Positions 1-6,687 are shown, numbered from the stretch's first letter. The stretch is 9,543 nucleotides of DNA from an uncultured Bacilli bacterium (GCA_947632415.1 CANRPB010000058.1:1-9543), one strand, 5' to 3'. Program-made: numbers and translations. The notes: generated by a model not told the origin, from the letters alone.

Positions 1-165
1 TAGTGGCGGTTTATGCCGTGAAAGGTGCTTGACAAGAGATGGAATGAAAAATAATATCACAAAAGGCAAAGGAGATAGCATAATGCTTCTTCTTTGCCTT
101 ATTAATGGGGATAAAACCATTCCAGAGTTCTCTTGTCAAGTTCACCATGGAATAAATAGCCACTA
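1..165. repeat. Long nested imperfect inverted repeat (foldback)
   Basis: The two halves of this stretch pair with each other in ordered blocks. TAGTGGC (1-7) pairs with GCCACTA (159-165), CTTGACAAGAG (28-38) with CTCTTGTCAAG (130-140), GGAATG (41-46) with CATTCC (118-123), AAGGCAAAG (63-71) with CTTTGCCTT (92-100), and AGCAT (77-81) with ATGCT (83-87). The result is one long hairpin with internal loops that may continue to the left of the window. The recombinase stop codon (163-165) lies in its outer arm, so on the minus strand the structure directly follows the recombinase coding sequence. It could be an element end or attachment region, a foldback element, or a structured 3' end of the recombinase mRNA. 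The base pairing is seen directly; the role is not known. Confidence 0.7.
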
Positions 166-1644
166 TGCAAAGAATTTTACAAGTATGTTATTGTTTTTCA
201 AATTTTTGCTATGTAAATTTTTTGTAAAACTGAAAAGAAAAAAGCCCTGATGATTTTCAGAACTTTTTAATGGGCTGTTAAATGTAATTTCAATTTTGTC
301 ATCAAATGCTTTAATTTCTTTAATTGTGTAATCTATAAGCATTTTGGGTTCAAGCTTTAATGCTTGTATATAATATTCTTTAATTTCTTGTTTAGTTAAC
401 TTTACATTTGTTTTATTCTTTTCAATCAATATCAATTTTTCTAATTCTTCAATTTGTGTTTCTAACTCTTTCATTCGTTGATTTGTTGTTTTGTTTATGA
501 TTCCACTTTCAATCGCTTTCATAATGTTGTTTAAAATTGTTTTCGCTTCTTTTTGCTCGTTCAACAGCGTTTTCAATGTTAAATTTGTTTCTGTTGAATG
601 TTCTTGTAATTTCATTAGATTGGTTATTAAAGTGTCAATGTATTTTGGCGAATTTAAAACATTTGTTATGCTTTCAATTACAAAATTTTCTAATGTTTCT
701 TTGCTTATTGTTGCTTTTTTGCAACCATTATTTCGTTTTCTTCCCAGGCATTTATAATAGTGTTTTCTAGTTCCATCTCTTGCAGTTCCGCCTTCTGCAC
801 TTATTGGCATTCCACAATAGCCACATATAAGTTTGTTTCTTAACAAATAAACCACATCAACACTTCGCTTGCCATATTTGTTCATATTGATTTTATTTTT
901 AACTTTTTGATATATCTCGGGCGAAATTATTTGTGGATAAGTGTTTTCATATATCTCGTTGTTAAATTTGTAAATTCCTGAATATTTTTCATTTTTCAAA
1001 ATCATATAAATTGTATTTCTAACAAAAGGTTTTCCCTTATTTAAAATGTGCATACTTGTAAGCGAATTAATAATATCTTTAACATAAGTGCCTAGTGAAT
1101 ATTGCTTAAAAATATATCTAACCACTTCTGCTTTCTCTTCATCTATAATTAGTTTTTTGCCATCAAGTTTGTATCCATAAGGCACATATCCACCTTGAAA
1201 ATTGCCTTTTAATCTTGTTTCGTGCATACCACGCCTAATTTTTTGTGCTAGTTCGGCTGAATAATATTCCGCCATTCCTTCAAGTAAGGATTCTAATATT
1301 ATGCCTTCTGGTGTATCTGGTATATTTTCCATTGCTGAAAGTAATTTCACATTATTGTCCTTTAAAATCTTTTTGTATTTTGCAATCTCATATTTGTTTC
1401 GTGAAAATCTATCAATCTTATACACCAGAATATATTGCCAATCTTTTTTGCTACTATCCTTTATCATTTGTTGAAAATCTGGGCGGTTATCGTTTGTGCC
1501 TGTCATTGCTCGGTCAATGTATGTGTTTAAAATTAATATGTCATGAGATTTGGAATATTCTTCACACACTCTTAGTTGACCTTCAATAGATTGTTCGGTT
1601 TGATTATCACTTGAATACCTTGCATATATTACTGCTGTTTTCAT
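163..1644 (-). CDS. Large serine recombinase / site-specific integrase
   Basis: The 493-residue protein is a large serine recombinase, the class that inserts and excises phages, integrative elements and cassettes by concerted double-strand cleavage with a phosphoserine-DNA link. The resolvase domain spans about residues 3-150: R9 and the presumed nucleophile S11 in YARYSSDNQ, then DRFSR at 78-82 with the conserved arginines. The Recombinase domain follows (about 155-260, including PYGYKL). A zinc ribbon uses C274, C277, C299 and C308, and a Lys/Glu/Leu-rich stretch at about 345-415 looks like the coiled coil of large integrases. Length and domain order are typical and no motif is broken, so it is probably active. 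The minus-strand AAGGAG lies 8 bases before the ATG and fixes the start. The last 30 or so residues, from GFFLFSF onward, are rich in Lys, Asn and Phe and run into the foldback at 1-165. The gene points away from the restriction-modification operon, as expected for the mobility gene at one end of an element. Family assignment is secure; the att site is unknown. Confidence 0.95.
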   Translation of the reverse strand: MKTAVIYARYSSDNQTEQSIEGQLRVCEEYSKSHDILILNTYIDRAMTGTNDNRPDFQQMIKDSSKKDWQYILVYKIDRFSRNKYEIAKYKKILKDNNVKLLSAMENIPDTPEGIILESLLEGMAEYYSAELAQKIRRGMHETRLKGNFQGGYVPYGYKLDGKKLIIDEEKAEVVRYIFKQYSLGTYVKDIINSLTSMHILNKGKPFVRNTIYMILKNEKYSGIYKFNNEIYENTYPQIISPEIYQKVKNKINMNKYGKRSVDVVYLLRNKLICGYCGMPISAEGGTARDGTRKHYYKCLGRKRNNGCKKATISKETLENFVIESITNVLNSPKYIDTLITNLMKLQEHSTETNLTLKTLLNEQKEAKTILNNIMKAIESGIINKTTNQRMKELETQIEELEKLILIEKNKTNVKLTKQEIKEYYIQALKLEPKMLIDYTIKEIKAFDDKIEITFNSPLKSSENHQGFFLFSFTKNLHSKNLKNNNILVKFFA

Positions 1645-1672
1645 CTTAAATACTCCTTTTATTTATTTAATT

Positions 1673-1817
1673 TGTCTTTCGACAACAAGCGAAACAAACA
1701 AAAATGGTTTAGTATAATTAAATTTGTGATTTTTATTTTTTAGTCAAGGGTTGCCTTGCAATACATTTTACCCTTGACTAAAAAGAATTTTTGTTTAAAC
1801 TTCGCTTGCGAAAGACA
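1673..1817. repeat. Nested inverted duplication between recombinase and repeat array
   Basis: Two inverted pairs are nested here. The inner one is a perfect 15-bp pair, TTTTTAGTCAAGGGT at 1737-1751 against its complement at 1770-1784, separated by 18 bases. The outer pair is TTCGCTTG + CGAAAGACA at 1801-1817 on the plus strand and the same blocks, with TTGT inserted between them, on the minus strand at 1673-1693. The similarity reaches further inward as ATTTTTGTTT and ACTAAA blocks on both sides. Similar leader-like sequences of about 45 bases therefore face the recombinase start (minus) and the repeat array (plus). The left spacing is about 27 bases longer than the right, so the structure is not one perfect hairpin. 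A plus-strand TATAAT (1713-1718) and a minus-strand TATACT (1711-1716) overlap in it, but neither has a good -35. It may be an attachment or crossover site, an invertible switch, or an autoregulatory operator. The repeats are seen; the role is inferred. Confidence 0.65.
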
Positions 1818-1821
1818 TATT

Positions 1822-1981
1822 ACTTGTATCAAGACAAGCACACGCCACGATGTCAAAAACTCTCTCACTTGTTTCAAGACAAGCACACGCCAGAATCTCA
1901 CTTGGTCGTCTCCACTTGTTTCAAGACAAGCACATGTCAGGGTTGCAATTTATGCCTTACTTGTATCAAGACAAGCACACG
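1822..1981. repeat. CRISPR-like short array: four 23-nt repeats, three spacers
   Basis: Four copies of a 23-base repeat, ACTTGTWTCAAGACAAG followed by CACACG, start at 1822, 1867, 1914 and 1959. The only differences are A/T at position 7 (A in copies 1 and 4, T in 2 and 3) and CACATG instead of CACACG in copy 3. The intervals are 22, 24 and 22 bases and their sequences are unrelated, except that each starts with CCA or TCA, so the repeat may extend weakly to 26 bases. Within each repeat CTTGT (2-6) pairs with ACAAG (13-17) around a 6-base loop, or CTTG (2-5) with CAAG (9-12). This is CRISPR-like, but both the repeat and the spacers are shorter than usual, and no cas gene lies in the window. 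The 47-base step breaks any reading frame, so it is not a repeat protein. Alternatives are iteron-like binding sites for the adjacent recombinase or for a regulator of the methyltransferase promoter 35 bases downstream. Confidence 0.8.
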
Positions 1982-2015
1982 AAAAAATTAAATTGATAAA
2001 TCATTTGATTATTAT

Positions 2016-2044
2016 TTGATTTTTATTTTCAGTTATTATATAAT
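2016..2044 (+). promoter_or_regulatory. Promoter of the restriction-modification operon
   Basis: TTGATT (2016-2021) and a perfect TATAAT (2039-2044) are separated by 17 bases, the ideal housekeeping-sigma arrangement. The expected transcript start near 2051 leaves a short leader of about 25 bases before the methyltransferase start. The promoter begins 35 bases after the last array repeat, so a protein or RNA acting on the array could affect it. No controller-protein gene or C-box is visible. Confidence 0.75.
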
Positions 2045-2074
2045 ATTACTGAATAAAACTTATAAGTAAGGGGT

Positions 2075-3067
2075 ATGATGAAAACACTTTATTATGTTGA
2101 TTTGTTTGCGGGTATTGGAGGACTAAGTTTAGGATTCGATATGGCGGGATTCAAAAATGTATTTTCAGTTGAATATGATAAAATATTTGCTGAAACTTAT
2201 ACTTTAAATTTAAAAGATCACACCATGATATGTAAGGATATAACAACTATAAAAGATGAAGAAATTAGAAAATTAGTTCACAATAAAATAATTGATGTTG
2301 TGATAGGTGGACCGCCTTGTCAAGGATTTTCGTTGGCTGGGAATATCGGGAGATCGTTTATTGATGATCCAAGAAACCATCTTTTTAAAGAATTTGTTAG
2401 ATTTGTAAACATAATTAAACCAAAAATGTTTGTATTTGAAAATGTTTCGGCCCTTGAAAAGCACAATAATGGTAAAACATTAAAGACTATAACAGATGAG
2501 TTTATAAAACTTGGATACATAGTAAACTATAAAATTCTTAATAGTAAATTTTACAATGTACCACAAGAGAGGAGAAGAATTGTTATCGTTGGTTTTCAAA
2601 ATGATATTTCTTTTAAATTTCCACTGGAAAACAATAATATCATCACAGTAGAAGAAGCCATTGGAGATCTGCCAATATTGAAAAGTGGGGAACGTAGTAA
2701 TATCCCAAATCATATTTCAATGCACCACTCACAACAGATGTTAGAAAAAATGAAATATATTAAAGATGGCGGAAATAGATTTGATATTCCAATAGAAATA
2801 AGGCCAAAAACTGGAGACTCTAGAAAGTATATTAGATATAACAGCAAAAAACCATCAATTTGCATTACGGGAGATATGAGAAAAGTTTTCCACTATAATC
2901 AAAATAGAGCTTTAACAAACAGAGAACTAGCAAGACTACAAACTTTTCCAGACAATTTTATTTTTATCGGTAATAATTGTAAGATACAACAAGGTATAGG
3001 GAATGCGGTACCGCCGATGTTGGCTTACTCTTTAGCTTTAAAGATAAAGGAGGCTTTAAATGCCTAA
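2075..3067 (+). CDS. DNA C5-cytosine methyltransferase of a restriction-modification system
   Basis: This enzyme transfers a methyl group from S-adenosylmethionine to carbon 5 of cytosine in its target site. The C5 motifs occur in the standard order over 330 residues: motif I FAGIGG (11-16), motif IV GGPPCQGFS with catalytic C82, motif VI ENV (122-124), motif VIII QERRR (164-168), motif IX RELARLQTFPDNF (283-295) and motif X GIGNAVPP (307-314). The target-recognition region is therefore roughly 196-280. Two adjacent ATGs begin the gene. The AAGGGG before them is one base from the first and four bases from the second (2078), so the protein may start MKTLYYVDLF. It is the first gene of the operon, overlaps the adenine methyltransferase by 8 bases and precedes the nuclease, an order that puts protection before cutting. 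All motifs are intact. The target sequence cannot be read from the protein. Confidence 0.96.
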   Translation: MMKTLYYVDLFAGIGGLSLGFDMAGFKNVFSVEYDKIFAETYTLNLKDHTMICKDITTIKDEEIRKLVHNKIIDVVIGGPPCQGFSLAGNIGRSFIDDPRNHLFKEFVRFVNIIKPKMFVFENVSALEKHNNGKTLKTITDEFIKLGYIVNYKILNSKFYNVPQERRRIVIVGFQNDISFKFPLENNNIITVEEAIGDLPILKSGERSNIPNHISMHHSQQMLEKMKYIKDGGNRFDIPIEIRPKTGDSRKYIRYNSKKPSICITGDMRKVFHYNQNRALTNRELARLQTFPDNFIFIGNNCKIQQGIGNAVPPMLAYSLALKIKEALNA

Positions 3068-4073
3068 ATATCCAAAAATTAACTATATAGGAAATAAATC
3101 AAAATTAGTAGATTGGATTCTATCCAATATGCCAATAAAAAAAGGTGTTGTATTGGATCTTTTTGCTGGAGGTTGTTCAGTATCTTATGCACTAAAAAAA
3201 CAAGGATACACAGTATTATCAAATGATTGTTTGTATAGCAATTATGTTTTAAGCAAGGCTTTGATAGAAAATTCTAGAGAAATTTTAAAAGTTGAGGATA
3301 TTTTTAACATAAAAATTTCACAAAAAGATAGCGACCAAGAATATATGAAAATTTCTAAATTTTTAACAAATAAACTTTATTATGATTTTGAAGTTAAAGA
3401 ATTAGCTAAATTAATAAAAATTTCTGAAAAGTTGGATGATTATAAAAAATATTTATTTCTAGCACTAATTAGAAGAGCAATGATACGTAAACTTCCATAT
3501 TCAAGGATGAATGTTCCTTGGGAGCAAATTAAAAAATTAAGAGATGAAGATTATAGTTATAATAAATATAAAAGAAGAAGAGCTTATCATAATCAATCAT
3601 TTGAATCTTTAATTATGGCCGATTTGCAAAATTACAATGAAAGTATTTTTGACAATAATCAAAAAAATAAAAGTTTCCACAAAGACTCATTTGATTTTAT
3701 TAAACAGTTCAAAGGAAGAGTGGACATAATATATATGGATCCCCCTTATCCAAAAACAATGAACAAGTATGGGGATTTTTATGGAATTTATGATAAAATT
3801 TTTGGCAAAGAGATTGATTATATAAATTTATCTAAAAATGAAATGTTTTTAAATAATCTTATTGATTTAACAAAATTATGTTTAAATAAAACCAGATATA
3901 TTGTAATTAGCTTGAACAATAAAACAAATCCATCAGTAGAAGAATTAAATAGCGTTATGAAAAATTTTGGGCAAACTAAAGTAATACAAAAATCACACCA
4001 ATATAAATTAACAAATAAAGAAAATAAAAACACTACAATAGAACAATTACTAATTTTAAAAGTAAAGAGGTAA
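3060..4073 (+). CDS. D12-class (Dam-like) N6-adenine DNA methyltransferase
   Basis: This enzyme methylates the exocyclic amine of adenine. The alpha-class (D12) order is clear in 337 residues: motif X YIGNKSKL (9-16), motif I DLFAGG (33-38), a long middle segment (about 80-215) that would hold target recognition, and motif IV DPPY (227-230). It is somewhat longer than Dam itself, as many restriction-associated D12 enzymes are. The start is fixed by AGGAGG (3048-3053) six bases before the ATG, inside the end of the cytosine methyltransferase gene; the 8-base overlap suggests translational coupling. Because the operon has one cytosine and one adenine methyltransferase for one nuclease, the simplest reading is that each modifies a different strand of an asymmetric site. 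It could instead be a second, independent specificity, but the packing argues against that. Confidence 0.93.
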   Translation: MPKYPKINYIGNKSKLVDWILSNMPIKKGVVLDLFAGGCSVSYALKKQGYTVLSNDCLYSNYVLSKALIENSREILKVEDIFNIKISQKDSDQEYMKISKFLTNKLYYDFEVKELAKLIKISEKLDDYKKYLFLALIRRAMIRKLPYSRMNVPWEQIKKLRDEDYSYNKYKRRRAYHNQSFESLIMADLQNYNESIFDNNQKNKSFHKDSFDFIKQFKGRVDIIYMDPPYPKTMNKYGDFYGIYDKIFGKEIDYINLSKNEMFLNNLIDLTKLCLNKTRYIVISLNNKTNPSVEELNSVMKNFGQTKVIQKSHQYKLTNKENKNTTIEQLLILKVKR

Positions 4074-4075
4074 AA

Positions 4076-5146
4076 ATGAAGGATATTATTAAACCCCAAA
4101 TATACGAGGATTATTGGCAAATAACACTTGAATATTCAGATTTTTATGGGAAACCTTTTAATAATGTGCTAAGAATTATTGTGGATTTTATAGATAAGAA
4201 AGTTGATAAAACTATAGGTATAGACACAAAAGGATATAAAGAACTTCAAGAAATTATTATGAAAATTTATCCAAAAAGTGATATATCTACAAGAAAATCA
4301 ATAAATCAATTTTATAAGCTTGGATTTATCGATAATTATGGCAAAAGCTATCATTATTTGACTCGTAAATTTTTAAACGAAACAAATAAAGAACAAAAAC
4401 GATTGCTGTATTCAAAAATTATTTATGATAATTCAAGTTTTTCTCGCAGTTATAATAAAGCTTCCAATGAAAATGAAATGAAATTTCTTTTAAAAACTTT
4501 GGAAAGTTGTGGGAAAATAAATAAAGAAGAATTGCTTGCGATTATGTTTACAAAAATAAACTCTTTTCCAAAGGGATATTTGACACCAACCGAACTATCT
4601 TCTCAATTATCAAAAATATTAATAGATGAAGCTGATGAAAGAAAATATAATCAAAGAAATTTTTTATTCAAATTATGTTCTAATTTAACAGATATTTATG
4701 TTAATAAAAACATTATGTCTTTAGACCCTTCAATACTTATTGACACCAAGGAAAAAACAAAGGTTAGAGATCCTTATTTACAACGACTATATAAAATTGA
4801 ATTAATTAACGAATGCAAACAATTGTATAATGTCAATAAAGGTCAATGTGTACTGGAACATTTGGCATATCCAATTTTAATAGCTTCTCATATTAAACCA
4901 TATATTCAATGTAATGATAAAGAAGCGTTTGATGTAAATAATGGATTGTTATTATCAAAAAACATGGATTCATTATTTGATAATGGATATATTACTTTTG
5001 ACGATGATGGAAATATCATAGCCTCAAACAAATTAGACAAGGATGTTATTAAATATGTAAGTAATTTTAAATTAGACAAAATAACACTTAATAAAAAAAG
5101 AAAAGACTATATGGATTACCATAGAAACTATGTTTTTATTAAATAA
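4076..5146 (+). CDS. HNH_2-type restriction endonuclease
   Basis: The 356-residue protein is most likely the nuclease of the system. Near the C-terminus it has the HNH_2 (beta-beta-alpha-metal) signature: ASHIKPY (270-276, general-base H272), NGLLLS (289-294, N289) and DSLFDNGYITF (298-308). These are the landmarks of the ASHIKPW...NGLLL...LFD.G.I.F family to which the type IIS enzyme HphI is known to belong. The zinc-binding CxxC pairs of some HNH proteins are absent; only C258 stands just before the core. Residues 1-250 match nothing I recognise and would contain DNA recognition. AAAGAGG (4064-4070) lies five bases before the ATG, and the gene begins two bases after the adenine methyltransferase stop, so it belongs to the same transcript. 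HphI is likewise accompanied by a cytosine and an adenine methyltransferase; that parallel is family knowledge, and the same specificity is not claimed. Confidence 0.85.
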   Translation: MKDIIKPQIYEDYWQITLEYSDFYGKPFNNVLRIIVDFIDKKVDKTIGIDTKGYKELQEIIMKIYPKSDISTRKSINQFYKLGFIDNYGKSYHYLTRKFLNETNKEQKRLLYSKIIYDNSSFSRSYNKASNENEMKFLLKTLESCGKINKEELLAIMFTKINSFPKGYLTPTELSSQLSKILIDEADERKYNQRNFLFKLCSNLTDIYVNKNIMSLDPSILIDTKEKTKVRDPYLQRLYKIELINECKQLYNVNKGQCVLEHLAYPILIASHIKPYIQCNDKEAFDVNNGLLLSKNMDSLFDNGYITFDDDGNIIASNKLDKDVIKYVSNFKLDKITLNKKRKDYMDYHRNYVFIK

Positions 5147-5157
5147 GATTCATTTTA

Positions 5158-5280
5158 GGTTGAGTTCGCTCAACCATGTCGCACCGCGCCTATATGCTAA
5201 ATTGCTCGTTAACTCGCAATTATAAACTTTAAGGCGGGTGCTCCTTGCAACCACTCGAACATATGTTCTCGTGGTTTTTT
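5158..5280 (+). ncRNA. Candidate structured RNA or structured 3' UTR after the nuclease gene
   Basis: A block visibly richer in G and C than its surroundings folds on the plus strand into ordered helices. First comes GGTTGAG-TTCG-CTCAACC (5158-5175). Next GCACC+CGCC (5181-5190, one bulged G) pairs with GGCG+GGTGC (5233-5241) and encloses AATTGC/GCAATT (5200-5205/5216-5221). Last is CCAC...GTGG (5251-5274), followed by a T-tract. No clear promoter of its own is visible, so it may be the processed or protective 3' end of the restriction-modification mRNA. The complementary strand has an open frame of about 41 codons without an ATG or ribosome binding site, which I consider less likely to matter. 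No known RNA family is recognised. Confidence 0.45.
5251..5280 (+). terminator. Intrinsic terminator of the restriction-modification operon
   Basis: CCACTCGAACAT (5251-5262) pairs with ATGTTCTCGTGG (5263-5274) over 12 positions with two mismatches and is followed by TTTTTT and ATTTT. It lies about 105 bases after the nuclease stop codon and would end that transcript. The centre of the stem also resembles a Gram-positive LexA box. Confidence 0.75.
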
Positions 5281-5307
5281 ATTTTGTAAAACACGCCCTT
5301 TTTAATC

Positions 5308-5330
5308 AAAACCGCAAGTGTGCGGTTTTT
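5308..5330. terminator. Second terminator, probably bidirectional
   Basis: AAAACCGCA (5308-5316) and TGCGGTTTT (5321-5329) form a perfect 9-bp stem around AGTG. Its T-rich arm makes it a strong plus-strand terminator. On the minus strand the same stem ends in TTTTGATT, so it may also stop the transcript of the acetyltransferase gene that ends at 5503. Confidence 0.7.
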
Positions 5331-5331
5331 T

Positions 5332-5502
5332 CATTCTTGGGCGGTTGCCCACTTTTATGAAAGGGAAATAAATTTTTTTGTTTTTTTTACGACCTTTGTA
5401 TTGTTTATTGCAACCAAATTTTTTTATTAATTTTAAAAAATTTTCAAAATTTTTTTTAAATTTTATTTAAATGCAAAAATGTCAACAATATAATGAAATT
5501 TA
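5332..5502. other. AT-rich intergenic stretch without a gene
   Basis: Apart from a short hairpin TGGGC-GGTT-GCCCA (5338-5351), this stretch is A and T runs with no open frame, ribosome binding site or repeat that I can support. It separates the convergent restriction operon and the minus-strand GNAT gene, and may mark the right side of the mobile element. Confidence 0.5.
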
Positions 5503-5832
5503 TTAGCACAATTTTATTATAAATTTAATGGTGTCCTTGTTTTGAAATATTTGCACTCCTCCTGCTTGGGAAATAATGTTAACCATCTTAAAATTAGTTT
5601 GTGGCAGCTCAAATATTGCCCCTGGGGTTTTTCCTTTTTTTAAAACTTTAATCAAATCGTTAAAAAGTAACTTTCCATATCCGTTTGACTGATTTTTTTC
5701 ATCAATATAAATTTCTATAGGGTTAATTTCTCTATTAAAAACATAACCGCACCCAATTGTAATACTGTCTTTTTTTAATAAATACTTAACAGAATTCTGT
5801 TTGTCAGAAATTTTTAATTTTAATAATTCCAT
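5503..5832 (-). CDS. Small GNAT-family N-acetyltransferase
   Basis: The 109-residue protein has the acetyl-CoA pyrophosphate-binding signature of GNAT enzymes: a strand NPIEIYIDE (37-45), then NQSNGYGKLL (47-56) with the QxxGxG loop at 48-53, then a helix. The later part (about 72-108) has the alternating strands and helix expected of the fold. It is shorter than the usual 140-170 residues and lacks most of the N-terminal helices, so it is a minimal or trimmed member; the substrate is unknown. The minus-strand AAGGAG lies five bases before the ATG, and the start overlaps the end of the upstream gene by 13 bases, which indicates translational coupling and a shared job with that protein. Fold assignment is likely; activity is inferred. 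Confidence 0.7.
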   Translation of the reverse strand: MELLKLKISDKQNSVKYLLKKDSITIGCGYVFNREINPIEIYIDEKNQSNGYGKLLFNDLIKVLKKGKTPGAIFELPQTNFKMVNIISQAGGVQIFQNKDTIKFIIKLC

Positions 5833-6680
5833 CCCATCTCCTTAAAATTATACATATACAAGTAAGCATCATAGAACTCTTTGAAACTGTCAAACTGTTC
5901 ATATGCGCGATTTATTCTTTCGGCAAGCCTGTGTGCATCATCCTCGGTGGAATTTTGCAAAAATTTATCTAACGCTTTATGCATGCAGTTCAATAGTTCA
6001 TTGTCTTTAAAAATTTTTTTATAGTTTGGGTCATTTGCTTTAGTTATGCACACTTCGTCTAGTATATTATAATTTTCGTCATAAGCGGTTTCTATTTCAA
6101 TATCAAAGGCACAAGATTGAATAATAAATGAGCAGTAGGTTTTAAAAAAATCGATTTCACCCACTTCCGCAGGAAAAGTATATTTTTTTCTTAAATTTGA
6201 AATACCAAGCTTATCATTTGGGTCTAATTTTAATAATTCAGCCAAATAATGTATCCGCATAACATTAAATCTATGTAGGCCATTATCTCCAATAACATAG
6301 CGGCCTTTGTCTGCTTCTATTAATCTTATAGGCTCACTATCAAAACTTCCTTGCAATTTTTGCATTATTTCACTTGAAGAATAAGCAAGCATAGATACAG
6401 ATCTTGTTTTATATCCGCCTCCATCTTCATCAAAAAAGTGATCCATTGCGTCTATTAGTTTTAAATCTTCTACATAAGGAAACATATAACCATAATTATA
6501 ACCCAAAACATCCGCTATAGAAACCATACTTTTCCCTTCGCTGAGAGATTTGTTTTTTCGATATCGTTGCACCACCCAATTAATATCGTCTTGAGCCTTT
6601 ACTTTAACTGATGTTAATTTGTCTAAATGCGTTTGTTCAATATTCAACGAGGATAAAAATTTTCTAATTGTATTATTCAT
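5820..6680 (-). CDS. Protein with a ParB/sulfiredoxin-like motif, function unknown
   Basis: I do not recognise a named family for this 286-residue soluble protein. The stretch PIRLIEADKGRYVIGDNGLHRFNV, read in two parts as 117-130 and 131-140, resembles the DGxHR phosphate-binding core of ParB/Srx-fold proteins; residues 131-138 read GDNGLHRF. The remainder is mixed helix, with a charged N-terminus (VQRYRKNKSLSEGK, 37-50) and an aromatic C-terminus. There is no signal peptide or membrane segment. It is the first gene of a two-gene minus-strand operon with the small GNAT protein. The ATG at 6680 has no Shine-Dalgarno and lies about eight bases after the -10. A second ATG at residue 52 has GAAGGG six bases upstream and could be an alternative start that still keeps the motif. 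The ParB-like label is tentative. Confidence 0.6.
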   Translation of the reverse strand: MNNTIRKFLSSLNIEQTHLDKLTSVKVKAQDDINWVVQRYRKNKSLSEGKSMVSIADVLGYNYGYMFPYVEDLKLIDAMDHFFDEDGGGYKTRSVSMLAYSSSEIMQKLQGSFDSEPIRLIEADKGRYVIGDNGLHRFNVMRIHYLAELLKLDPNDKLGISNLRKKYTFPAEVGEIDFFKTYCSFIIQSCAFDIEIETAYDENYNILDEVCITKANDPNYKKIFKDNELLNCMHKALDKFLQNSTEDDAHRLAERINRAYEQFDSFKEFYDAYLYMYNFKEMGWNY

Positions 6681-6687
6681 ATTTTAT

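Noticed and set aside
29..250. Short plus-strand open frame at the left edge
   Set aside because: It overlaps the foldback and the end of the recombinase gene, and has no recognisable product.
1737..1784. 15-bp inverted repeat as an intrinsic terminator
   Set aside because: The stem is followed by A-rich sequence on both strands and lacks a proper T-tract.
1822..1981. Assignment to a standard CRISPR-Cas type or to a TIGR-type array
   Set aside because: No cas or Tas-like gene is present, repeat and spacer lengths are below the CRISPR norm, and the alternating edge/loop repeat layout of TIGR arrays is not seen.
1756..2019. Plus-strand open frames across the array that read as a repeated peptide
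   Set aside because: The 47-base middle step shifts the frame, no ribosome binding site precedes the starts, and the repetition is explained by the DNA repeat.
5159..5174. Integron attC site (GTTRRRY and RYYYAAC both match)
   Set aside because: The two boxes form one 16-base hairpin rather than flanking a long imperfect palindrome, and no tyrosine integrase is present.
5158..5280. Minus-strand small protein of about 41 codons
   Set aside because: It has no ATG or ribosome binding site, and the sequence is better explained by paired RNA helices.
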